From the NCBI RefSeq assembly GCF_004345785.1, contig NZ_SLXI01000005.1, forward strand, positions 1 to 64,000: 64,000 nucleotides of DNA, written 5' to 3'. This stretch comes from Bisgaardia hudsonensis. GTDB taxonomy: Bacteria; Pseudomonadota; Gammaproteobacteria; Enterobacterales; Pasteurellaceae. The notes under the pieces were generated by a model. It made no database searches, was not told the origin of the DNA, and saw only the letters and a program-made list of their open reading frames with translations. Both the position numbers and the translations under genes were made by a program. Shown here piece after piece: positions 10,704 to 20,539 of the stretch (position 1 is the first letter of the stretch; every line of letters starts with the position of its first letter).

Positions 10704-11738
10704 TTAATATTTCTCTAATCCAACTAAAATTTTGTTGGGAATATTTTGGCGGGCTTGTAATGCGGCATCAGCAATTGCATAGGAAAAAGCATCAATATTT
10801 GCACTACCATGACTTTTTACAACAACAGAATTTAAGCCAATTAAAGATGCACCGTTATATTGATCAGGATTAATATTTTTTAATCTCTGATAACTTCCTT
10901 TTAAAAATAAATTTTTCATCAATTTTCCAAAAATTGATTTACAAATATGATTTGTTTTATTCACTGAACTATCGCCTTTGAATAAAGAAATCATATTTTT
11001 TATTACACCTTCTATTGTCTTTAATGCGATGTTTCCAACAAACCCATCATGAACAATAATATCAGCCTTACCATTAAGTAACGAATCACCCTCAATAAAA
11101 CCAATATAATTTAATGTCGTTTTTTGCTTTAATATTTCAGCAGTATCTTTAATCAATTTATTTCCTTTGATTTCTTCAATACCAATATTTAGCAAGGCTA
11201 TTCTAGGGTAAACTAACCCTAAACAATTTTCAGCAAAAATTGTTCCCATTAGTGCAAATTGATATAGATTCTCAGCACTACAATTTATATTTGCACCTAA
11301 ATCTAGCATAACACTACGCTCACCTTGCATCGTCGGCAAAATAGAAATTAAGGCTGGTCGTTCAATACCTTTTAATGGTTGTAAAATAATTTTTGATAAT
11401 CCCATTAAAGCCCCCGTATTCCCAGCACTAACACAAGCCTTAGCTTCTCCACGTTGAACAGCCTCAATAGCTAATCTCATTGAAGAACCTTTACTATGGC
11501 GTAATGCGAAAGATAAATCTTGATTATTTTTTATCTCGTGAGAAGTATGACAAATCGTCAACCTAGTACGAATATCGGAAGAAAGATTATTGAGCAAGGG
11601 CACTATTTGATGACGATCACCAAACAGAAGAAGAAACAAATCTGGATCGTTCTCTAACGCTTTTATAGATGCAGGGATAGTAACACGGGGACCTATGTCC
11701 CCGCCCATTACATCTAACGCAATGGTTAGACGAGTCAA
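10704..11738 (-). CDS. plsX: Phosphate acyltransferase PlsX
   Basis: PlsX makes acyl-phosphate from acyl-ACP for the first step of phospholipid synthesis (PlsX/PlsY pathway). Key stretches are the N-terminal IALDVMGGDIGPRVTIPA, SMRLAIEAVQRGEA, SAGNTGALMGLSK, LDLGANINCSAENLYQFA and a GADIIVHDGFVGNI-like segment. The length of 344 residues fits the family. It lies directly after rpmF, the classic bacterial arrangement that links ribosome and membrane synthesis. Confidence 0.96.
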   Translation of the reverse strand: MTRLTIALDVMGGDIGPRVTIPASIKALENDPDLFLLLFGDRHQIVPLLNNLSSDIRTRLTICHTSHEIKNNQDLSFALRHSKGSSMRLAIEAVQRGEAKACVSAGNTGALMGLSKIILQPLKGIERPALISILPTMQGERSVMLDLGANINCSAENLYQFALMGTIFAENCLGLVYPRIALLNIGIEEIKGNKLIKDTAEILKQKTTLNYIGFIEGDSLLNGKADIIVHDGFVGNIALKTIEGVIKNMISLFKGDSSVNKTNHICKSIFGKLMKNLFLKGSYQRLKNINPDQYNGASLIGLNSVVVKSHGSANIDAFSYAIADAALQARQNIPNKILVGLEKY

Positions 11739-11762
11739 GTAATGTCCTTAAGTAATAATAAA

Positions 11763-11933
11763 TTACTTATTAATTACTTTACGACCACGATAGTAACCAT
11801 CTGCAGTTACGTGGTGACGTAAATGAGTTTCACCAGTTGCTTTATCTACAGATACAGCAGCAGTAGTTAAAGCATCATGAGAACGACGCATATCACGACG
11901 TGAACGAGATTTTTTATTTTGTTGAACAGCCAT
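11763..11933 (-). CDS. rpmF: 50S ribosomal protein L32
   Basis: This short gene is easily missed. The minus-strand reading frame encodes 56 residues starting [20 protein letters not shown], followed by [20 protein letters not shown], and ending in [10 protein letters not shown]. This is the standard L32 sequence with its basic N-terminal tail. It lies between yceD (17-base gap) and plsX (24-base gap) in the conserved yceD-rpmF-plsX order. The gammaproteobacterial version lacks the zinc-binding cysteines found in some other L32 proteins. Confidence 0.97.
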   Translation of the reverse strand: MAVQQNKKSRSRRDMRRSHDALTTAAVSVDKATGETHLRHHVTADGYYRGRKVINK

Positions 11934-11950
11934 TGGCTATACTCCTAAAT

Positions 11951-12475
11951 TTACTTTTTCTTTAAACTAGCTAATACAGCGAACGGGTTCGGTTTTTTTG
12001 CCAATTCTTCCGGCAATTCGCCAAAAACCTGTTCAGCCACGGACACTTCACAGTGTTCAGATGAATGCATTGGTATAATAGGAAGCGTCACAATAAGTTC
12101 ATCTTCTACAATACCAACTAAATCTATTTCCCCAAATGCATTAAATTCTATTGGTTCATAAATTTCTGGTAATTCATCGGCTTGATCCAAATTAGAAACG
12201 GGGCTGTAAATAAAATCACAGCTTAATGTTTGTATAAAAGGATTCTGACAACGTTGACATTCTAATTCAACCTCAACAGTCGCCTGACCTTTCATCACCA
12301 CCAATTTTTGTGGATCAATAAAAAACGATAATGAAACCTGTGCATCGCTGAGCACTTTACTCACTGACTCCGCAAGACGAGGTAGCTGGCTGATAGAATA
12401 GTAACCATCGTAATCCAATCTACGCTGAGCATCTTTTACTGGGTCAGTAGTTAGGGGTAATTTTACCTTTTGCAT
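11951..12475 (-). CDS. yceD: YceD, 23S rRNA accumulation protein (DUF177)
   Basis: YceD homologues are needed for normal 23S rRNA accumulation in bacteria and plants; the mechanism is not settled. The 174-residue protein has the family signatures: an N-terminal basic start [20 protein letters not shown], the paired cysteines in [11 protein letters not shown], and the acidic segment [21 protein letters not shown] final Asn-Pro-Phe-Ala-Val-Leu motif is near the C-terminus. It is the promoter-proximal gene of the yceD-rpmF-plsX-fab cluster. Confidence 0.93.
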   Translation of the reverse strand: MQKVKLPLTTDPVKDAQRRLDYDGYYSISQLPRLAESVSKVLSDAQVSLSFFIDPQKLVVMKGQATVEVELECQRCQNPFIQTLSCDFIYSPVSNLDQADELPEIYEPIEFNAFGEIDLVGIVEDELIVTLPIIPMHSSEHCEVSVAEQVFGELPEELAKKPNPFAVLASLKKK

Positions 12476-12766
12476 AGGGCGTGAATATTACCTTTTGATC
12501 GTCAATTAGTCAAAGGAAATTATAACTTTTTATATGAAAACTGCTAGAAATTTTACACAATAACTATTTCTAATACAAACCGAATGTAAATTATAACTTA
12601 CTTTATCAATAAAAAATTAAAAATATCATAATGAAAAAGATATATATTGCATATTAATCAAATAATCCTAAAAAGATAACATAAATAATGGTTTAAACTC
12701 TTTACATCAATAATATTTTCATTTATAAGTAAAAACTCTTTTTACTCTCAAAAGAAAGGAAAAACT

Positions 12767-14416
12767 ATGACAAACACAACGAAAAAAACATTAATCAATA
12801 TTGCACTAGCAAGTGCTTTTAGTATTTTCTCTGCACAAAGTGCATTTACCGCAGAAGTGCCAGTAGGTACTGTACTTGCAGAAAAACAAGAATTGAGAAT
12901 AAACAATGGAACAGATCCTACTTCGATTGATCCACATAAAGTAGAAGGTGTGCCGGAATCATTAGTTTTACGCCAATTATTTGAAACATTAGTTATCTCT
13001 GATGATAAAGGACATATTATTCCGGGTGCAGCGGAAAAGTGGGAACATAGTGATGATTTTAAAACTTGGACATTCCATCTTCGCAAAAACGGAAAATGGT
13101 CTAACGGAGAACCTGTTACTGCGGAAGATTTTGTATTTGGCTTTCAACGTTTAGCCGATCCAAACACAGCTTCTCCTTATGCAAGTTATTTACAATATTT
13201 AAAATTACTAAATGCCTCTGATGTTGTCGCAGGTAAAAAACCAGTAACGGAACTAGGCGTAAAAGCACTTGACGATCATACTTTAGAGCTAACCCTATCT
13301 GAAAGTGTTCCTTATGCAGATAAATTAACAGAACATTACGTTTTATCTCCAGTAAACAAAAAAATTATTGAAAAATTTGGTGATAAATGGACAGATGTAA
13401 ACAATATCGTTGGTAATGGTGCATTTAAACTTAGCAACTGGATCATCAATGAAAAATTAGAAATGATACCAAATGAGTTTTATTGGAATAATGAAAAAAC
13501 CGTACTAACTAACGTAACACTTTATCCAATTAGCTCATCTAATACAGATGTTTCTCGCTATCGAGCTGGAGATTTAGATATAACTAACCACGAATTACCA
13601 ACCGAGTTATTTTCAAAATTAAAATCCGAATATCCAAATGAAGTTTATACGCCACCTTCATTATGTACTTATCAGTATGAAATCAATCATACTAAAGCAC
13701 CATTTAATGATGTTCGTGTAAGAAAAGCACTATCAATGGCTATCGATCGTAACATTATTGCTGAAAAAGTAATGGCTCAAGGTCAACAGCCCGCTTATGC
13801 CTTTACCCCAAGTTACATTAATGGAGGGGAAAAAATTGCAATGCCTGAGTGGACTAAATTATCACAAGCAGAACGTAACAAAAAAGCGGTTGAATTATTG
13901 AAAGAAGCGGGATTTGATAAAGCTAATCCATTAACAATTAATTTGTTATATAACACCTCCGATAATCACAAGAAAATTGCTATTGCTGCTTCATCAATTT
14001 GGAAGAAAAATTTAAATGGTGTGGTTGATATAAAACTAGAAAATCAAGAATGGAAAACCTATGTTGATTCTCGTCATCAAGCAAACTATGATATTGCCCG
14101 TGCAGGTTGGTGTGCTGACTATAATGAAGCTACCACATTCTTAACTTACTATTTATCAAATAGTAGTAATAATACCGCATTCTATAAAAGTGCAGAATAC
14201 GATGCTTTATTGAAATCCGTTTACCAAGAAGAAACAGATGAAGGTCGAGCGAATGTTTATGCGAAACTTGAAAAATTATTGGATGAGGATGCTGCATTAA
14301 TCCCAATATACTATTATGTAACTCCACGTATGATGAAACCTTACGTAAAAGGTTTTGCCGTAAATCATCCAGCACAAAACTACTATTTAAAAGATGTTTA
14401 TTTAATTAAACATTAA
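12767..14416 (+). CDS. oppA: Oligopeptide ABC transporter, periplasmic binding protein OppA
   Basis: OppA captures peptides in the periplasm and delivers them to OppBC. The 549-residue protein starts with a Sec signal peptide (hydrophobic core ending near AQSAFTAEV) and has the SBP family 5 signature around LRQLFETLVISDDKGHIIPG, AEKWEHSDDFKTWTFHLRK and GEPVTAEDFVFGFQRL. The lobe II sequences (KAPFNDVRVRKALSMAIDR, ARAGWCADYNEATTFL) are typical of OppA. AAGGAAA precedes the ATG. It heads an oppABCDF operon. An inverted uptake-signal hairpin lies between oppA and oppB, which probably lowers downstream expression relative to oppA. Confidence 0.95.
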   Translation: MTNTTKKTLINIALASAFSIFSAQSAFTAEVPVGTVLAEKQELRINNGTDPTSIDPHKVEGVPESLVLRQLFETLVISDDKGHIIPGAAEKWEHSDDFKTWTFHLRKNGKWSNGEPVTAEDFVFGFQRLADPNTASPYASYLQYLKLLNASDVVAGKKPVTELGVKALDDHTLELTLSESVPYADKLTEHYVLSPVNKKIIEKFGDKWTDVNNIVGNGAFKLSNWIINEKLEMIPNEFYWNNEKTVLTNVTLYPISSSNTDVSRYRAGDLDITNHELPTELFSKLKSEYPNEVYTPPSLCTYQYEINHTKAPFNDVRVRKALSMAIDRNIIAEKVMAQGQQPAYAFTPSYINGGEKIAMPEWTKLSQAERNKKAVELLKEAGFDKANPLTINLLYNTSDNHKKIAIAASSIWKKNLNGVVDIKLENQEWKTYVDSRHQANYDIARAGWCADYNEATTFLTYYLSNSSNNTAFYKSAEYDALLKSVYQEETDEGRANVYAKLEKLLDEDAALIPIYYYVTPRMMKPYVKGFAVNHPAQNYYLKDVYLIKH

Positions 14417-14432
14417 TTTTTAATTTCTTAAT

Positions 14433-14460
14433 AAAGTGCGGTCAAAACCGACCGCACTTT
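14433..14460 (+). terminator. Hairpin made of two inverted uptake signal sequences (oppA attenuator/terminator)
   Basis: AAAGTGCGGTC (14433-14443) and GACCGCACTTT (14450-14460) are two perfect uptake signals in inverted orientation, giving an 11-bp stem with a 6-base loop, followed by a T-rich run. In Haemophilus such pairs commonly double as terminators. Placed just after oppA, it likely reduces read-through into oppB. Confidence 0.85.
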
Positions 14461-14508
14461 TATTTATTCTTTTTTACATTTTACGATGTTTGGATTGGAT
14501 TATCTTGT

Positions 14509-15429
14509 ATGTTTAAATTAATTCTTCGTCGTCTTTTACAGGCGATTCCAACACTTTTTATTTTAATTACAATTTCATTTTTTATGATGCGGTTAGCTCC
14601 AGGTAGTCCATTTACTAGTGAAAAAAATTATCCACCTGAAGTAATTGCAAATATTGAAGCTAAGTACCATCTAAATGAGCCACTTCATAAGCAATATTTT
14701 ATTTATTTAAAAGATCTTGCTCATGGCGACTTTGGTCCTTCATTTAAATATAAAGATTATACGGTTAATCAGCTTGTATCCGCTTCGTTTCCCGTATCAT
14801 TTAAATTGGGTATATCAGCTTTTTTAATTGCATTAATATTAGGGATTAGTGCAGGAGCAATGGCTGCACTCAATCAGAATAAATGGCTTGATTATTTTAT
14901 TATGACCTTTGCAATGACAGGGGTTGTCATACCGAGCTTTGTGGTTGCACCGCTTTTAATTCTTCTCTTTTCCGTGACCCTAAAACTCTTACCATCTGGA
15001 GGCTGGGAAGGCGGAAACTTTGAATTTATGTTAATGCCAATGTTTGCACTCTGTCTATCCTATATAGCCAGTATTGCTCGTATTACTCGTGGCTCAATGA
15101 TTGAAGTATTACATTCCAATTTTATACGCACAGCAAAGGCAAAAGGTTTACCAATGCGTCGTATTTTAATTAAACACGCATTGCGTCCTGCCTTATTGCC
15201 CGTTATCTCTTATATGGGACCAGCATTTGTTGGGATTATTACTGGTTCAATGGTAATTGAAAGCATTTTTGGTATTCCTGGTATTGGACAACTTTTTGTT
15301 AATGGAGCATTAAATCGAGATTACTCCTTAGTACTCAGTTTAACTATTTTAGTGGGAGCATTGACTATCGTATTCAATGCCATTGTAGATATTTTATATG
15401 CAATGATTGATCCCAAAATTCGTTATTAA
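14509..15429 (+). CDS. oppB: Oligopeptide ABC transporter permease OppB
   Basis: This is an inner-membrane permease subunit for peptide import. The 306-residue protein has six predicted membrane segments, and its N-terminus (MFKLILRRLLQAIPTLFILI) is typical of OppB/DppB. The cytoplasmic EAA loop that contacts the ATPases reads TRGSMIEVLHSNFIRTAKAK. The C-terminal YSLVLSLTILVGALTIVFNA and DPKIRY are also typical. It lies between oppA and oppC in conserved order. Confidence 0.95.
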   Translation: MFKLILRRLLQAIPTLFILITISFFMMRLAPGSPFTSEKNYPPEVIANIEAKYHLNEPLHKQYFIYLKDLAHGDFGPSFKYKDYTVNQLVSASFPVSFKLGISAFLIALILGISAGAMAALNQNKWLDYFIMTFAMTGVVIPSFVVAPLLILLFSVTLKLLPSGGWEGGNFEFMLMPMFALCLSYIASIARITRGSMIEVLHSNFIRTAKAKGLPMRRILIKHALRPALLPVISYMGPAFVGIITGSMVIESIFGIPGIGQLFVNGALNRDYSLVLSLTILVGALTIVFNAIVDILYAMIDPKIRY

Positions 15430-15456
15430 TTTATCGTTGTCATAGGAACAAACAAG

Positions 15457-16368
15457 ATGTTAAAGAATCAAAAAGATACTGAACTACTTGAATCGGTAAC
15501 AGAAAGACTTGAAACCATTGAAGGTCGAAGCTTATGGCAAGATGCTCGCCGCCGTTTTTTCCATAACAAAGCTGCACTTACTAGTTTATTTGTACTATTT
15601 TGTATTGCACTATTTGTTATTTTTGCACCAATGCTTATGCCCTACCCTTATGATGAGCTTGATTTTGGGGCTATGTCAATCCCACCAGAATGGGAAACGA
15701 TGCACTATTTTGGTACAGATACGTCAGGTCGAGATTTACTTGTTCGTGTCGCCATCGGCGGTCGTATTTCATTACTCGTCGGCATTGCAGGGGCATTAAT
15801 TGCGGTATTAGTCGGCACGTTATATGGTGCAACCTCAGGATATATTGGTGGCAAAGTTGATACCTTTATGATGCGTTTTTTAGAAATTCTCAACTCCTTT
15901 CCGTTTATGTTTTTTGTCATCTTATTAGTTACTTTCTTTGGTCGCAATATTTTCTTAATTTTTGTGGCAATAGGAATGGTATCTTGGTTAGATATGGCAA
16001 GGATTGTCAGAGGTCAAACACTGAGCATTAAACAAAAAGAATTTATTGAAGCCGCAATTGTATGTGGTGTTCCATCACGTCAAATTGTTTGGCGTCATAT
16101 TGTGCCTAATGTTCTCGGCGTTGTCGTCGTATATGCCTCATTACTGGTACCTGGAATGATTTTATTTGAATCATTTTTAAGTTTCTTAGGACTAGGTACT
16201 CAAGAGCCATTAAGTAGCTGGGGCGGATTATTAAACGATGGGGCTAAATCAATGGAAGCAGCGCCTTGGTTATTGGTTTTTCCAGCTTTATTCTTAGTCA
16301 TCACCTTATTTTGTTTTAACTTTATAGGTGATGGTTTACGTGATGCCCTTGATCCGAAAGATCGCTAA
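15457..16368 (+). CDS. oppC: Oligopeptide ABC transporter permease OppC
   Basis: This is the second permease subunit, 303 residues. A cytoplasmic N-terminal extension (GRSLWQDARRRFFHNKAALT) precedes the first membrane segment, as is usual for OppC. The conserved HYFGTDTSGRDLLVRVAIGG, the EAA loop (GQTLSIKQKEFIEAAIVCG) and the C-terminal GDGLRDALDPKDR are all present. The 27-base gap after oppB and the 21-base gap before the oppD ATG support one transcript. Confidence 0.95.
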   Translation: MLKNQKDTELLESVTERLETIEGRSLWQDARRRFFHNKAALTSLFVLFCIALFVIFAPMLMPYPYDELDFGAMSIPPEWETMHYFGTDTSGRDLLVRVAIGGRISLLVGIAGALIAVLVGTLYGATSGYIGGKVDTFMMRFLEILNSFPFMFFVILLVTFFGRNIFLIFVAIGMVSWLDMARIVRGQTLSIKQKEFIEAAIVCGVPSRQIVWRHIVPNVLGVVVVYASLLVPGMILFESFLSFLGLGTQEPLSSWGGLLNDGAKSMEAAPWLLVFPALFLVITLFCFNFIGDGLRDALDPKDR

Positions 16369-16389
16369 TACAATCGCTTGGAGAGAAAG

Positions 16390-17379
16390 ATGATAACAAA
16401 TAACTTACTACTCGATGTACAAGACTTGCGTGTTACCTTCAAAACACCTGATGGCGATGTAACGGCGGTCAATAATTTAACTTTTTCATTAAATGCGGGA
16501 GAAACGTTAGGTATTGTAGGTGAATCAGGTTCTGGAAAATCACAAACTGCCTTCGCTTTAATGGGATTACTTGCAGATAACGGTCGAATTTCAGGAAGTG
16601 CAAAATTTAATGGGGAAGAAATTCTGAATCTACCTGAATCACAATTAAATCGGCTACGTGCAGAACAAATTGCGATGATATTTCAAGATCCAATGACCTC
16701 TCTTAATCCTTATATGAAAATTAGTGAACAATTAATGGAAGTGCTAATGCTACATAAAGGAATGGATCGTAATACCGCCTTTGAAGAAGCGGTACGAATG
16801 CTTGATGCAGTAAAAATGCCAGAAGCACGCAAACGTATGAATATGTATCCACACGAATTTTCTGGGGGAATGCGTCAACGTGTAATGATTGCAATGGCAT
16901 TATTATGTCGCCCTAAATTACTGATTGCAGATGAGCCAACAACAGCATTAGATGTAACAGTACAAGCTCAAATTATGACCTTATTAAACGAGCTAAAGAC
17001 TGAATTTAATACTGCTATTATTATGATTACTCACGATTTAGGCGTAGTTGCAGGTATCTGTGATAATGTCCTTGTGATGTATGCGGGTCGTACAATGGAA
17101 TATGGTACAGCAGAGCAAATTTTCTATACCCCAAGTCATCCTTATTCAATGGGACTAATTAAAGCCGTGCCTCGTTTAGATGAACAAGGCGAAGAACTTC
17201 TGACTATTCCGGGTAATCCGCCTAATCTACTCCATTTACCAAGTGGTTGTCCTTTCCAACCTCGTTGCCTAAAAGCGACTCAAAATTGCTTAAAAACACC
17301 AAATTTAGATAGATTACCCGATCAACGTCTGCGTGCCTGTTTTATATCAGCAGAGGAACTAATAAGAGGGAATGCATAA
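16390..17379 (+). CDS. oppD: Oligopeptide ABC transporter ATPase OppD
   Basis: OppD is one of two ATPases energising peptide uptake. It has the P-loop GESGSGKS (44-51), the signature SGGMRQRVMIAMAL, Walker B LLIADEPTTALDVT and the H-loop MITHDLGVVAG. The C-terminal oligopeptide-type extension has clustered cysteines (GCPFQPRC). I use the ATG at 16390 (329 residues), which follows a GGAGAG ribosome-binding site; a TTG at 16378 would add four residues but overlaps that site. The stop codon overlaps the oppF start by one base. Confidence 0.95.
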   Translation: MITNNLLLDVQDLRVTFKTPDGDVTAVNNLTFSLNAGETLGIVGESGSGKSQTAFALMGLLADNGRISGSAKFNGEEILNLPESQLNRLRAEQIAMIFQDPMTSLNPYMKISEQLMEVLMLHKGMDRNTAFEEAVRMLDAVKMPEARKRMNMYPHEFSGGMRQRVMIAMALLCRPKLLIADEPTTALDVTVQAQIMTLLNELKTEFNTAIIMITHDLGVVAGICDNVLVMYAGRTMEYGTAEQIFYTPSHPYSMGLIKAVPRLDEQGEELLTIPGNPPNLLHLPSGCPFQPRCLKATQNCLKTPNLDRLPDQRLRACFISAEELIRGNA

Positions 17380-18368
17380 TGACAACTGAGAAAAAAGTTA
17401 TCTTAGAAGTAAAGGAATTAAGTGTTCACTTTAAAATTAAAGATACAAAATCTTTACTCTTTCCGAAGCACCAAACATTAAAAGCGGTTAATAATGTCTC
17501 TTTTAATTTATATGAAGGTGAAACTTTAGGTATTGTAGGCGAATCAGGTTGTGGGAAATCAACACTCGCACGAGCGATTATTGGGCTAGTAGAAAGTTCA
17601 AAGGGCAATATTTTATGGTTAGGTAAAGAGCTTACGGAACAAAATGCAAAAGAATGGAAAGCAGTCCGTAATGATATTCAGATGATTTTCCAAGATCCAC
17701 TAGCCTCACTTAATCCAAGAATGACTATTGGAAATATTATTGCTGAACCACTTAAAATCTATCAACCTCACTTAAGCAAAGAAGAAGTTAAAGAAAAGGT
17801 TCGAGCAATGATGATGAAAGTAGGGTTACTACCAAACTTGATCAATCGTTATCCTCACGAATTTTCGGGTGGACAATGTCAACGTATTGGTATAGCACGA
17901 GCACTAATTGTTGAACCCAAATTAATTATTTGTGATGAGCCAGTTTCAGCATTAGATGTATCTATTCAAGCACAAGTAGTAAATTTATTAAAATCCTTAC
18001 AAAAGGAAATGAAGTTATCGCTTATTTTTATTGCACACGATCTTGCAGTAGTAAAACACATTTCCGATCGTGTGTTAGTTATGTATTTAGGTAATGCGGT
18101 AGAACTTGGAAGCTATGAACAAGTTTATCATCATACCAAACATCCTTATACGAAAGCATTGATGTCGGCGGTGCCAATCCCTGATCCAAAGTTAGAACGT
18201 AACAAACAGATCCAATTATTAGAGGGCGATCTTCCTTCGCCAATTAATCCACCATCTGGTTGTGTATTTAGAACTCGTTGTCCACTTGCGGATCAACATT
18301 GTATTGCGGATAAGCCGATACTTAAAGGACTAAATAATCATTTGGTTGCTTGTTTTCAAGCAAAATAA
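17379..18368 (+). CDS. oppF: Oligopeptide ABC transporter ATPase OppF
   Basis: OppF is the partner ATPase of OppD, 329 residues. It has P-loop GESGCGKST, signature SGGQCQRIGIARAL, Walker B LIICDEPVSALDVS and H-loop IAHDLAVVKHIS. The C-terminal GCVFRTRCPLADQHC motif carries the cysteines found in this subfamily. It is translationally coupled to oppD and is followed by a hairpin terminator, closing the operon. Confidence 0.95.
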   Translation: MTTEKKVILEVKELSVHFKIKDTKSLLFPKHQTLKAVNNVSFNLYEGETLGIVGESGCGKSTLARAIIGLVESSKGNILWLGKELTEQNAKEWKAVRNDIQMIFQDPLASLNPRMTIGNIIAEPLKIYQPHLSKEEVKEKVRAMMMKVGLLPNLINRYPHEFSGGQCQRIGIARALIVEPKLIICDEPVSALDVSIQAQVVNLLKSLQKEMKLSLIFIAHDLAVVKHISDRVLVMYLGNAVELGSYEQVYHHTKHPYTKALMSAVPIPDPKLERNKQIQLLEGDLPSPINPPSGCVFRTRCPLADQHCIADKPILKGLNNHLVACFQAK

Positions 18369-18411
18369 ATGACGATAACATAATTAAAAATACAATTATG
18401 GTTTATAAAAT

Positions 18412-18440
18412 ATTAAGGCAAATCCTTGATTTGCCTTAAT
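18412..18440. terminator. Bidirectional terminator between oppF and bioD
   Basis: ATTAAGGCAAATC (18412-18424) and GATTTGCCTTAAT (18428-18440) pair perfectly over 13 bp with a 3-base loop, flanked by A/T-rich sequence on both sides. It sits between convergent oppF and bioD, so it can serve both. An uptake signal follows at 18454-18462. Confidence 0.8.
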
Positions 18441-18465
18441 TATATAAAATACTACCGCACTTTCT

Positions 18466-19107
18466 CTACATTTCAACAAAATCAAACACATCAAATTGAG
18501 TATCTGGAAAATGTTGTTTTAAATAATTTCTTAAAAATAATTGTGTTTCTCGACTAATAATCTCATCAGCTTTGGGATAAAGATTATACATAACAGAATG
18601 AACCTTAATTCCATTGATTTGGCAAGCCTGTAAACTTAATAGAGTATGATTAATACTACCCAATTTACCTGAAGTTACTAATATCAAAGGGTGTTGATAT
18701 TCTCTAAGATAATCTAATGTTGTTTTAGTTTCATTATAGGGAACACATAGCCCGCCAGCCCCTTCAATTAACACATAATCATACTTCGCCATTAGCTTTT
18801 TAGTTGCTTGTTGAATAAGTGCGGTTGAAATTTCTATATTTTCTAAACGACTTGCTAAATGTGGTGAACAAGGGTAGGAAAACAAATAAGGACAAGTCAG
18901 TCCTGATTTATCTTCTTCTGTTAATTGAATCCCTTGAATTTTTCGATGTTGTAAAATATCTTCAGAAAGATCTTTGTTGCCTGTTTGGATCATTTTTTGG
19001 GTGATCACAGAATAACCTTGTGCCATTAATTTTTTAGCATATAATCCTGTTGCGATTGTTTTTCCTACATCGGTATCAATTCCCGAAATAAACAATACTT
19101 GTGCCAT
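18466..19107 (-). CDS. bioD: Dethiobiotin synthetase BioD
   Basis: BioD closes the ureido ring of dethiobiotin from DAPA, CO2 and ATP. The 213-residue P-loop protein has the motif GIDTDVGKT (9-17; the common form is GTDTxVGKT), [12 protein letters not shown] and [17 protein letters not shown]. An uptake signal lies inside the gene at 18817-18825. It is the last gene of bioA-F-G-C-D, and its start adjoins the bioC stop. Confidence 0.93.
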   Translation of the reverse strand: MAQVLFISGIDTDVGKTIATGLYAKKLMAQGYSVITQKMIQTGNKDLSEDILQHRKIQGIQLTEEDKSGLTCPYLFSYPCSPHLASRLENIEISTALIQQATKKLMAKYDYVLIEGAGGLCVPYNETKTTLDYLREYQHPLILVTSGKLGSINHTLLSLQACQINGIKVHSVMYNLYPKADEIISRETQLFLRNYLKQHFPDTQFDVFDFVEM

Positions 19108-19874
19108 TACTTTTCCTTTTTAATTGCTAAAATCAAAATAGGGCTATAAGTTAAACCTACTTTGCCACTCTCTAATTTATACATTTTTTCATAATCGGTA
19201 ATAAAGGTCTTTAAATTATACTTTGACCAATAATGCTGTTTTATCCCAGTTACCCCTGTATTTTTAAGATGTTTAAGCACATCTGAAGGAGATAGAAAAG
19301 ATAAACAAATTTCTTGTTGTGCTAAATATACAATTTCATAGTCTGCGTCTAACCATTGTTGCCAATCATCTAAACTAGGATAATCTAAGCCAATACCAGT
19401 TAACCTGCGTATTTCTTTTAGGTTTTCTTGAGAAAAGGTACTCAATAATAAAATACCTTGAGAATTTAGATGACGAGTAATTCGTTGAATGAAAAAACAA
19501 GGATCATTGAACCATTGAATAACTGAGGCTGAACTGATTAAATCATAGGATCTTTTGGCAAAATCCCAATGTTCCGCATCGGATAAATGAAACTCAAAAA
19601 TATCCCCTAAAAATAATTTTTCTAAATTTGCACGCACATCGCATATATCATTAAATATCCAATTTTTGCTAGATATATGTTCTCTGAGTAATTGTGTAAA
19701 TAAACCCGTACCACAACCGATTTCTAACACTGTTGAAAAATCTAATTTCCCATTGTTTTTCAACAATTCAATTAACCGTAAATTAATTTGTTGTTGTGCA
19801 ATAGCATTATTATCATACTTTGATAAAGCCTTAGTAAACTTTCTTTCAACTTGCTTTTTATCGATTAATCCCAT
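19107..19874 (-). CDS. bioC: Malonyl-ACP O-methyltransferase BioC
   Basis: BioC methylates malonyl-ACP so that the fatty-acid enzymes can build the pimeloyl chain. The SAM-binding motif is [15 protein letters not shown], followed by [14 protein letters not shown], which is characteristic of BioC. I take the ATG at 19874 ([13 protein letters not shown], 255 residues) as the start. A TTG 12 bases upstream is possible but has no better ribosome-binding site. The gene overlaps the end of bioG by about ten bases, consistent with coupling. Confidence 0.9.
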   Translation of the reverse strand: MGLIDKKQVERKFTKALSKYDNNAIAQQQINLRLIELLKNNGKLDFSTVLEIGCGTGLFTQLLREHISSKNWIFNDICDVRANLEKLFLGDIFEFHLSDAEHWDFAKRSYDLISSASVIQWFNDPCFFIQRITRHLNSQGILLLSTFSQENLKEIRRLTGIGLDYPSLDDWQQWLDADYEIVYLAQQEICLSFLSPSDVLKHLKNTGVTGIKQHYWSKYNLKTFITDYEKMYKLESGKVGLTYSPILILAIKKEK

Positions 19875-20539
19875 AATTCTGACCAATGAGAAAATAAATT
19901 AAAAGGATAATGAGCAATATCCATAAAAATAATCTCATTACATTTATTTTCCCAATAATTTCGCTGATTGATTATAGGGAATATTTTATCTTGTTTTCCA
20001 ATAATGACTCTCGACCAATTCAATAGTTTTGAATGTTCAGTTTTAAGAATTTCTTGATAAAGTGCGGTCAATTCTGACTTTAAATTTTCAATATTCCTAA
20101 CTGATAAGTCTTGTTTTTCGCAATCTTGGTAGTAATTAAAATTGTCTTTATTCCCACAAATTCTACGTTGAAATTTAACCAAATTGATTTCATTTAAATT
20201 TGTTAATGTGCCTAAGAAAATAGTATGAGGAATACCAAAATCATCATCACAAGGTGATCCTGTACCATTAATTGCCGTAGCAGATACTGTACTTATATCC
20301 GCTAATACTTGATTAGCTACCCACACGCCCATTGACCAAGCGACGACACGAATTTGCTTATAAACCGAAAAATCAAAATCTAATTTTAAATCTTGATAAT
20401 CATAACAAATCAATAAATCATAATTTTTCGGTAAAGCTAAATGAGAAATCAAGGTAGTTGGTGTCCCCCAACCCGCAAAATAAATAATTAACCCATTATT
20501 ATCTTGCGTTTTTTCCCCGTTAATTAACCGAGTCTTCAT
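19865..20539 (-). CDS. bioG: Pimeloyl-ACP methyl ester esterase BioG (DUF452)
   Basis: BioG removes the methyl ester from pimeloyl-ACP methyl ester, doing the job of E. coli BioH. The 224-residue alpha/beta-hydrolase-like protein has the N-terminal FAGWGTP motif and the nucleophile elbow VVAWSMGVWVA (Ser69). A C-terminal DIAHYPF carries the likely catalytic His. It lies between bioF and bioC, starting within one base of the bioF stop. Context and motifs agree, so I am fairly sure. An uptake signal lies at 20060-20068. Confidence 0.92.
   Translation of the reverse strand: MKTRLINGEKTQDNNGLIIYFAGWGTPTTLISHLALPKNYDLLICYDYQDLKLDFDFSVYKQIRVVAWSMGVWVANQVLADISTVSATAINGTGSPCDDDFGIPHTIFLGTLTNLNEINLVKFQRRICGNKDNFNYYQDCEKQDLSVRNIENLKSELTALYQEILKTEHSKLLNWSRVIIGKQDKIFPIINQRNYWENKCNEIIFMDIAHYPFNLFSHWSELWD

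Noticed and set aside
13360-14375. Antisense open frames inside oppA and many other genes
   Set aside because: They are short frames opposite well-supported genes with no ribosome-binding site or recognisable protein features.
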